Source: Bdellovibrionales bacterium (GTDB lineage Bacteria > Myxococcota > XYA12-FULL-58-9 > SYDY01). From it: a stretch of 5,784 bases of DNA. The stretch lies in NCBI GenBank assembly GCA_005801425.1, contig SYDY01000081.1, positions 1 to 5,784 of the forward strand, in the 5' to 3' direction. The position numbers and the translations under genes were made by a program. Position 1 is the first letter of the stretch; every line of letters begins with the position of its first letter. The notes beneath the pieces are model-generated. The model worked only from the letters and a program-made list of their open reading frames with translations. It was not told the origin of the DNA and made no database searches. Below, piece after piece: positions 1 through 4,816 of this stretch.

Positions 1-17
1 CTAACGGAGATCACAAC

Positions 18-188
18 ATGGCCACATGCGATGGATGCGATGTAGAAACCGATGAAATCAAAGTGTATGGGAAAGGACGCACAAGACAGCGTCTCTGTAG
101 CGATTGTTATGAAGATGCCGTGCGTGATGATGAGATCGCGCGTGAAGCAGAAGATGCGATGGGTGGCATGATGGAGTACAAAGGGTAG
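18..188 (+). CDS. Small zinc-ribbon protein (56 aa), function unknown
   Basis: A 56-residue protein with two CxxC pairs: C4/C7 (CDGC) and C27/C30 (CSDC). The 19 residues between the pairs are basic and rich in K, R and G. This is the layout of a minimal treble-clef or zinc-beta-ribbon knuckle that would bind one Zn2+. After the second pair, residues 31-47 form a strongly acidic, probably helical stretch (many E and D), then a Gly/Met-rich tail. The start is supported by GGAGA at 6-10, seven bases before the ATG. The acidic/basic split resembles small nucleic-acid- or protein-binding adaptors, but I do not recognise a named family. A stop immediately followed by a palindrome (189-208) suggests an independent unit or the last gene of an operon entering from the left. 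That the reading frame is a real gene is fairly sure; its function is not known. Confidence 0.75.
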   Translation: MATCDGCDVETDEIKVYGKGRTRQRLCSDCYEDAVRDDEIAREAEDAMGGMMEYKG

Positions 189-208
189 GGGTGGTTTGAG
201 AACCGCCC
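189..208 (+). repeat. Imperfect 20-nt palindrome, possible weak terminator
   Basis: Arms GGGTGGTT and AACCGCCC (8 bp, one T.G wobble) enclose the loop TGAG, directly after the stop codon of the zinc-ribbon gene. Only three T follow the stem, so it is a poor intrinsic terminator. It differs at three positions from the perfect palindrome at 4755-4774, counting one shared flanking G (18 of 21 match), so both are probably copies of one dispersed REP-like element. Confidence 0.5.
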
Positions 209-216
209 TTTGGCTT

Positions 217-223
217 GGGGGAG
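217..223 (+). promoter_or_regulatory. Ribosome binding site deciding the LKR start
   Basis: GGGGGAG ends three bases before the ATG at 227. Spacing is short, but it is the only Shine-Dalgarno-like sequence near the possible starts. TTG at 215 lies at the edge of this motif with nothing suitable upstream, and the in-frame ATG at 335 has no purine-rich leader. Confidence 0.5.
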
Positions 224-226
224 TGT

Positions 227-1759
227 ATGACAGGCGCGAAACAATCCGTGGGGACCACCCATCGACGATCTTCTGAGGTTCGGTCAACGACGAAAACGAT
301 CGTATCGGGCGTGCGCTTGAATGAAAAACTTTCCATGGCCGATGATTTTGGGCGCCGTGCAGCCCATGCGTTATTGGAGCGTCCTCTCAGTACCCTTTTG
401 CTGCTTGCCGAAGACGGCTTTGATGAATGCGCCGTTTTAGGACCCGTGCAGGTCGAACAATTGTGCGCGTCATTTCCTAAAATACGTATTCTGGTTGAAT
501 CGTCGCGCACCCGTTGTTTTAGCGATGCAGAATATTTGGAGGCGGGTGCAACGCTGGTGAAAAGGCAGCCTGGTGGGGACTTTGCTGATCTGCGTGGATC
601 CCGAACCCCATCGCCGGATGTGGTTCTTTCTACCAAACAACCCTATGGACGTTTGATCCCAGGTGCGCGTCAATTTGCATTTTACAATGTTCATCGCGGG
701 CAAGATCACCAGCTTTTGCGTGCGATGTTGGCTGTCGATAGACACCGTCATGGCACCGTTGTTTTTACACCATTTCCGTATGTGGCTGTGGACTATGAGT
801 TGGTACTCAACGATCGTGGCCGACGTATGCTGCAATTTGGTTCGTGGGCGGGCCGCGTCGGGATGCTCAATACGTTGGCGGCCCTGGGTGTGTTGTATCC
901 AGATTCACCCTTTGCAGGGCTTAAAGCGGCACGTGAATATGATAGCTATGGTCGGGCATTGCACGTCTTGGCAGGCGTGTCTGCGCGTGTGCATTCCCAT
1001 GGGATCACACGTCCGTTTGTGATCGGTGTGATCGGCCATGGTGATGTGTCGGCAGGCGCCCAAGAAGTGCTTGATGATATGTGGGGATCGGGACTGTATG
1101 AGAGCCTTACACCCGCCGAACTTTTGCTCCGCGTGCGCGCGGGTGCATTGAAAAATAAAATTTACAAAGTGGTTTTTTCGCGCCAAGATCGTTACGTCGC
1201 TGCAGGTCAAGTGATGGGGCCAGGCCACGGATTCAATGCTGCACATTACGAATCTGAACCCGAACGCTATGCAAGTCGCATGGCTGAATATGTGATGCAT
1301 TTGGATGCATTGGTGAATGCGGTTCATTGGGAGCCGCGCTATCCGCGTTTGCTGACGGATCGCGATTTGTATCGTATTGCACGTACCGGACAGCGCTTGA
1401 TCATTGCTGACATCACATGTGACAGACGAGGTTCTATCCCCACGCCTGAAATTACCCATGACGCATCCAGACCCTTCTTGTTATGGAATGGTATTGGGGG
1501 GTCCATGGCAGGCTGGACCGATCTTGCACCCGGCACCGATTTACCCGCGGGCTATATTCCTATTTTGGCCAACGATCGTTTGCCGCGGGATCTTGCGCGC
1601 GATGCTTCAGAAGCCTTTGCGGCAAGTTTTTTGCCCTATCTTACGGCCATCGCTCGGGGTGGAGATGACGGAGAACTTGAACGCCAACGTGCTATCGTGG
1701 ATGCTGCGCTCGCGGTAGGGTGCACACTTAATCCCAAAATTTCGGCGGCCATTGTATGA
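227..1759 (+). CDS. Lysine-ketoglutarate reductase / saccharopine dehydrogenase (lysine-forming) homologue, stand-alone
   Basis: A 510-residue cytosolic protein resembling the N-terminal (LKR) half of aminoadipic semialdehyde synthase. That family reversibly condenses L-lysine and 2-oxoglutarate to saccharopine with NAD(P)H. Family-like segments in order are: FSDAEYLEAGA (98-108); TKQP with candidate catalytic Lys137; NVHRGQ with candidate catalytic His156 (equivalents of the yeast Lys1 Lys/His pair); DYELVLNDRGRR (189-200); the Rossmann segment GVIGHGDVSAGAQE (267-280); HYESEPERY (340-348); WEPRYPRLL (368-376); DITCDRRGSI (395-404); and LPRDLARDASEAF (452-464). There is an extra N-terminal stretch of about 55 residues. 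The usual ExxxxERRAPLTP region is altered to DECAVLGP (66-73), which loses both arginines. No saccharopine dehydrogenase (glutamate-forming) domain follows here, although the two are fused in plants and animals. The stop overlaps the PilZ start. The family call is strong; whether it makes or degrades lysine, or is active at all, is open. Confidence 0.88.
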   Translation: MTGAKQSVGTTHRRSSEVRSTTKTIVSGVRLNEKLSMADDFGRRAAHALLERPLSTLLLLAEDGFDECAVLGPVQVEQLCASFPKIRILVESSRTRCFSDAEYLEAGATLVKRQPGGDFADLRGSRTPSPDVVLSTKQPYGRLIPGARQFAFYNVHRGQDHQLLRAMLAVDRHRHGTVVFTPFPYVAVDYELVLNDRGRRMLQFGSWAGRVGMLNTLAALGVLYPDSPFAGLKAAREYDSYGRALHVLAGVSARVHSHGITRPFVIGVIGHGDVSAGAQEVLDDMWGSGLYESLTPAELLLRVRAGALKNKIYKVVFSRQDRYVAAGQVMGPGHGFNAAHYESEPERYASRMAEYVMHLDALVNAVHWEPRYPRLLTDRDLYRIARTGQRLIIADITCDRRGSIPTPEITHDASRPFLLWNGIGGSMAGWTDLAPGTDLPAGYIPILANDRLPRDLARDASEAFAASFLPYLTAIARGGDDGELERQRAIVDAALAVGCTLNPKISAAIV

Positions 1760-2142
1760 ACAGCACATCAACTCCTCCTTATGCGGTCACGCGACGCTTC
1801 CCGCGGTATGAAGCGCATCTTGCGTTGGATCTGCGTCGTGAAAATCACAGCGATATTTCCCATGGAATGACAGGCAATATGAGTCAAGGGGGGTTGTTTC
1901 TATGGCTCTCAGGAGAATTACCGGCGGTGGGTGAACATGTCCATCTTGATTTCAATGTTCCAGAAGGCCATCGCCCTGTCATTTTTTCATTGCGTGCTGA
2001 AGTGACCTCTGTGGTTTCGGAGATGGGGGTTGGCCTCCGTTTTTGTGAAATGCCTCACGCGACATTTATGCAACTTGGATCCTTGGTTGAGCGTGCATCG
2101 CATGGCGAATTTTTGCGTGAGACGGATCACCCGATCACATAG
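1756..2142 (+). CDS. PilZ-domain protein, probable c-di-GMP receptor
   Basis: A single-domain PilZ protein of 128 residues. Both ligand motifs are present: the RxxxR arm (R13-F-P-R17, preceded by the variable N-terminus) and the (D/N)xSxxG motif as NMSQGG (41-46). The later GVGLRF strand (91-96) is also typical of the domain. Such proteins bind cyclic di-GMP in the cytoplasm and act on motility, polysaccharide or other targets through partner proteins; no output domain is attached here. The ATG lies inside the last codons of the LKR gene (ATGA overlap), and upstream there is only a weak CGGCGG purine run. Expression is therefore probably by translational coupling. The 3' end overlaps the convergent membrane-protein gene by 16 bp. 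Domain assignment is confident; the target is unknown, and a link to the LKR enzyme is only inferred from the coupling. Confidence 0.88.
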   Translation: MNSTSTPPYAVTRRFPRYEAHLALDLRRENHSDISHGMTGNMSQGGLFLWLSGELPAVGEHVHLDFNVPEGHRPVIFSLRAEVTSVVSEMGVGLRFCEMPHATFMQLGSLVERASHGEFLRETDHPIT

Positions 2143-3260
2143 GCGACCCATAGCACCTGGGACAGACAACCTAAACCAATGGCGGCATGCAATAGCTTAT
2201 GAATGATGGGATTTTTCCCGAGGTGATATTGCATGGACGCCGAGACCAAGATGAGCGAACCCCATCGTGTTGTCCAAAACAAGTCCTCGGCAGAAACCAT
2301 GATTGCAACAATCACGTAGGGAGCATTCAAGGCGAGGCATGGCGCCCATAGGCGCTTTTTGTACCATGAGCCAAGTGTCGTTGTGGCAATGATGACGAAA
2401 AATAGGGACATGACAAGATTGGCATAATCGGTAATGTGACCTGTGCGAAAAGCGTCAATCCATCCATGAAAAGGGCCATAGTACACCGAATTTTTGATGA
2501 ATTGCGTATGTGTTAGGGATGCAAGGATTGATAAAATATTTTGATTGGTGGTTGCTATAAGTACGCCAAAATATGCGACAAGAGGGATGACGCTTGCAAC
2601 GATACGCCATGGACGATACCTCCACATCCTCCATGAACGTAAATTAATATAAAGCAAAATGGGCCAAAGGAATGGATGGGCCAAAAAACCGAGTGTTGTC
2701 ATGATTTGGAGGAAATTTTTTTGTTTTTCTTGCTGCGCAACCAGAGCCGCAAACGCAAACATCATAAAAAAATAATCGCAGTTGCCTAGGAAAATGGATG
2801 GAATGCCGACGCAAGGTGCCGCTATCCACAATCCCAGGGTGCGTCTTGCATTGTTTTTCGATGCGATATGGGTTGCCAGTTGTTTGATTAAAAATGCAGA
2901 ATAAAACCATGCCAATGAGACGAGCAATGCTTTAATCGTTGGCGTAGAGAAAAAAGCGCCCGTCAATATATGAACGAAAATAATACACCATCGAAGAAGT
3001 GGCAAATGAATAAGCGATTCGTCATTCACTGAATGGAATTCTAATGGAATATGTTCGGTTATTCGTACATTGTCGTTTATCTCGATAAAATAGACTTGTT
3101 TGAGCGGCTGCATCGACCACGGCGCAATATGATCGGTGGGCGCCGAGATCTTGGGGCGGTCATAGCGTGACACGATCAATATAGTAAGAAGTGCTGCAAC
3201 CGCAGATCCTATCCATGCTGTTCTGAAAAATGCACGTGATCGTGAAACTTTTACGGCCAT
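2127..3260 (-). CDS. Multi-pass inner-membrane protein, possibly GT-C glycosyltransferase-like
   Basis: A 377-residue protein with roughly ten hydrophobic segments: about 14-30, 91-107, 109-126, 142-159, 162-175, 187-206, 219-237, 278-297, 304-323 and 356-376, plus a weaker one near 333-343. A loop of about 60 residues follows the first segment. The stretch GNCDYFF (159-165), with hydrophobic helices and FLAHPFLWP (192-200) after it, recalls the GQxD...K/HP pattern of GT87/DUF2029-type polyprenol-phosphate sugar transferases. The first long loop has scattered acidic residues (D34, D43, E60, D63) but no clear DxD. I cannot assign a donor or acceptor. The ATG has AAAGG six bases upstream. Hand counts give 38% GC (2641-2700) and 33% (2881-2940) against 65% at 841-900 in the LKR gene, which may mean transfer or simply membrane-protein codon bias. 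It stands alone on the minus strand. Confidence 0.75.
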   Translation of the reverse strand: MAVKVSRSRAFFRTAWIGSAVAALLTILIVSRYDRPKISAPTDHIAPWSMQPLKQVYFIEINDNVRITEHIPLEFHSVNDESLIHLPLLRWCIIFVHILTGAFFSTPTIKALLVSLAWFYSAFLIKQLATHIASKNNARRTLGLWIAAPCVGIPSIFLGNCDYFFMMFAFAALVAQQEKQKNFLQIMTTLGFLAHPFLWPILLYINLRSWRMWRYRPWRIVASVIPLVAYFGVLIATTNQNILSILASLTHTQFIKNSVYYGPFHGWIDAFRTGHITDYANLVMSLFFVIIATTTLGSWYKKRLWAPCLALNAPYVIVAIMVSAEDLFWTTRWGSLILVSASMQYHLGKNPIIHKLLHAAIGLGCLSQVLWVAYVIG

Positions 3261-3382
3261 TGTCGGCCTTTAGCAGAATGTTCCCTGCCTCCCCATTAAA
3301 CGGTATATTTGTATCTTCCACGTCCCTAAATCGCCTTGTTGCTCCCCCGCTCGCGCTGTAGGGTGTTCGTGGGGGGTGTTTG
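3261..3382. promoter_or_regulatory. Divergent intergenic region
   Basis: This 122-bp gap separates the minus-strand membrane gene from the plus-strand lipoprotein gene and must hold or lie near promoters for both. The only AT-rich core is TTAAACGGTATATTTGTAT (3296-3314). On the plus strand TATATT (3304-3309) could be a -10, with TTCCCT 17 bp upstream as a poor -35. On the minus strand TACAAA/TATACC variants lie in the same stretch. Neither is convincing. The right half carries a C-run (3344-3348) and a G-run (3371-3376). No small gene is apparent. Confidence 0.35.
3371..3376 (+). promoter_or_regulatory. G-run Shine-Dalgarno for the Cys-rich lipoprotein
   Basis: GGGGGG lies six bases before ATG 3383. 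It supports that start over the in-frame TTG at 3380, which would add only one residue. The C-run at 3344-3348 could pair with it over five bases, but the 22-nt loop makes a stable fold unlikely. Confidence 0.45.
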
Positions 3383-4798
3383 ATGCGTTATTGGATTTGT
3401 GTCTTATTCTCATTTTTTACGGGATGCAGTGAACGCGCAGATCCCAAACAATCCGAAAGTATTGCGCCGCTTGCCGAAATCGAAGTCCCCTTAAGTGTGG
3501 ATGAGTTGTGTGAAATGAATGCACACGTGGTGGCGTTGCGTTTGGTTCCCTCGGTGCAGCATGGCCCTTTATGTCGTGCAGGACCTGTTCCTGAATTTTT
3601 GGCTCCTCGCGTGGGTGCGTATGCTTGTAGTGCCACAGGTGTTGGTCGGGCCTGGGCACGTGATCTGCTTGCGGCGTATACTGCGGGCCTTATTCGGGTG
3701 GATTGGAAGCGTGCACGTCGCTGTATCAATACATCCCGTACGTTGCGCAAAACACCCTCGGCGATCACGCTTCTCGAAACCCCGGCGTGGATCAATTATC
3801 AAAACCAGTGTGCCCATCTTGCGGAAGGCACGGTGACTCTCGACAAATCATGTCAGAACCCATGGGAGTGTGCGGATGATCTGATCTGTGTATCAGAAAC
3901 GCCATGGATCGATCACAGCCGCACATGTCAAAAACCAATCCACGCGACAACGCGTGCGGGAACTGTTTCCACGGGTGGTGCATGTATGCTTGCAAGTGAT
4001 TGCAAAGATCCTTGCACCACATGTCATATTGAAGATGGACTTGCTTCCGGCGTGTGTGGTCTTTTGAAATCTGCAGGTGAAATATGTGGATCGCGCAGTG
4101 ATTGTCTGGATGATTTGGACTGTATCCATGACGTGTGCACGGTGGTTGGGCTTGAAGCCATGGCGTGCAATCCTGACGATGAATCGTCCTGCGCACTGGG
4201 GCTTTCTTGCGTTGAGGGGACCTGCCGAATTCTTCCCACCCAAGGACCATGTTTGAATGGGGCGTTATGCGGGACTGAAACATTTTGTGATGCCAGCAAG
4301 ACATGTGTACCCATGCGTGACTTGGGCGAACCGTGTGATGAACCAGGAAATGCCTCGCTTTGTGCGATGGGTGGTGAATGCAATGAGGGTGTGTGTATAC
4401 CTGTTTGTTACGACAATTATTCGTGTCCTGCCGGGGAGTATTGTCACCGTGCAGAGGGTTCTCCGACGGTCTGTAAGACGGTTGTCCAGGAAGGGTGCAC
4501 TGCCGATGAACTCTGCGGTTTGGGAGCTTACTGCGAAAGCACGACACACATGTGTAAGCCGCAAGTCCCTGTTGGGGCGGCTTGTACCGGCGATGCCATG
4601 TGTAGCAGCAATCATTGCTTGCGCGATGAACTCGTCCCGCTTGATGGGCGCAATCGATGCGGCATGCCCCAAGGCGGATGCCGCGATAACGATTTTTTAA
4701 ACATCGCGTTTATGTTTGGTGGCTTGCGCCTTTTGCGACGTAAAAAAAATGGTGGGGCGGTTCGCGAACCGCCCGTCGAGGTAGGCACTCGCAATTAA
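3383..4798 (+). CDS. Cys-rich lipoprotein with nine four-Cys modules and MYXO-CTERM-like tail
   Basis: A 471-residue exported protein. The N-terminus is a short lipoprotein signal: R2, hydrophobic 3-12, then a lipobox-like FTGC with Cys15 as the acylation site. Residues 16-150 carry few, isolated cysteines (43, 64, 82, 114, 143) and match no domain I know. Residues 157-426 form nine consecutive modules of near-uniform spacing, C-x5-C-x5-C-x4-6-C, like the disulfide-rich Dickkopf/EGF-like repeats found in secreted myxobacterial proteins. The C-terminus has Cys433, a hydrophobic segment (437-451), a basic cluster RRKK (452-455) and a 16-residue tail. This Cys / hydrophobic / basic order resembles MYXO-CTERM sorting signals, though the hydrophobic part is short and the tail unusually long. 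I infer an envelope or surface protein held rigid by disulfides; its ligand is unknown. Part of the tail is encoded by a palindromic repeat. An eight-A run (4742-4749) lies just before that repeat. Confidence 0.85.
   Translation: MRYWICVLFSFFTGCSERADPKQSESIAPLAEIEVPLSVDELCEMNAHVVALRLVPSVQHGPLCRAGPVPEFLAPRVGAYACSATGVGRAWARDLLAAYTAGLIRVDWKRARRCINTSRTLRKTPSAITLLETPAWINYQNQCAHLAEGTVTLDKSCQNPWECADDLICVSETPWIDHSRTCQKPIHATTRAGTVSTGGACMLASDCKDPCTTCHIEDGLASGVCGLLKSAGEICGSRSDCLDDLDCIHDVCTVVGLEAMACNPDDESSCALGLSCVEGTCRILPTQGPCLNGALCGTETFCDASKTCVPMRDLGEPCDEPGNASLCAMGGECNEGVCIPVCYDNYSCPAGEYCHRAEGSPTVCKTVVQEGCTADELCGLGAYCESTTHMCKPQVPVGAACTGDAMCSSNHCLRDELVPLDGRNRCGMPQGGCRDNDFLNIAFMFGGLRLLRRKKNGGAVREPPVEVGTRN
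3851..4660 (+). repeat. Nine tandem four-cysteine protein modules
   Basis: First-to-last Cys of each module, in residues of the lipoprotein: 157-182, 201-225 (this one has a fifth Cys at 211), 235-252, 262-281, 290-308, 318-338, 342-364, 372-391 and 401-426. In most, the first three cysteines are spaced x5 and x5; only the last spacing varies widely (x4 to x13). The DNA itself is not obviously repeated, so the modules are old duplications kept by selection on the cysteines. Confidence 0.75.
4755..4774 (+). repeat. Perfect 20-bp palindrome inside the lipoprotein 3' end
   Basis: GGGCGGTTCGCGAACCGCCC is fully self-complementary (10-bp arms). It encodes residues GAVREPP within the tail of the lipoprotein and ends 22 bp before the stop codon. 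On the plus strand no T-run follows, so it is not a plus-strand terminator. On the minus strand it is followed, after CACCA, by eight T (the A-run at 4742-4749), which would suit a terminator for antisense transcripts. It is related to the palindrome at 189-208. Confidence 0.7.
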
Positions 4799-4812
4799 CA
4801 TTGCTATACCTC
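4778..4812 (+). other. Nested stem-loop across the lipoprotein stop and purL leader
   Basis: GAGGTA (4778-4783) pairs with TACCTC (4807-4812). Inside it, GCAAT (4791-4795) pairs with ATTGC (4800-4804) around the loop TAAC, which contains three bases overlapping the lipoprotein stop codon. The arms are short and the internal loop is uneven, so the fold may be chance. It would exist only in read-through RNA. Confidence 0.3.
4782..4810 (+). promoter_or_regulatory. Candidate extended -10 promoter for purL
   Basis: TAGGCA (4782-4787, 4 of 6 matches to TTGACA) and TATACC (4805-4810, 4 of 6 to TATAAT) are 17 bp apart, with TGC (4802-4804) giving an extended -10. A start point seven bases after the -10 falls on A4817, the first base of the purL ATG. 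Found by eye only. Confidence 0.4.
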
Positions 4813-4816
4813 CGCC

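Noticed and set aside
189-211. Rho-independent terminator after the zinc-ribbon gene
   Set aside because: The stem is reasonable, but only three T follow before GGC. I list it as a repeat that might terminate weakly rather than as a terminator.
58-636. 192-codon open frame on the minus strand
   Set aside because: It lies antisense to the zinc-ribbon gene and the start of the LKR gene, both better supported. Its translation is rich in Ser, Arg and His with no domain, typical of antisense reading.
905-1459. 184-codon minus-strand frame
   Set aside because: Antisense to conserved LKR motifs; the product has no recognisable features.
2125-2138. Direct repeat GATCAC ... GATCAC at the PilZ 3' end
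   Set aside because: Six bases repeated once within two overlapping coding frames; no further copies or symmetry.
3341-3382. C-run/G-run pairing that would hide the lipoprotein ribosome site
   Set aside because: Only five or six pairs with a 22-base loop; G- and C-runs are common enough here for this to be chance.
3792-4547. 251-codon minus-strand frame opposite the Cys-rich lipoprotein
   Set aside because: The His/Pro/Cys-rich product is the expected complement of regularly spaced TGT/TGC codons; it has no ribosome site or domain.
3851-4660. CRISPR-like or DNA-level tandem repeat
   Set aside because: The periodicity is in the protein cysteines, not in the DNA; there are no identical spaced repeats.
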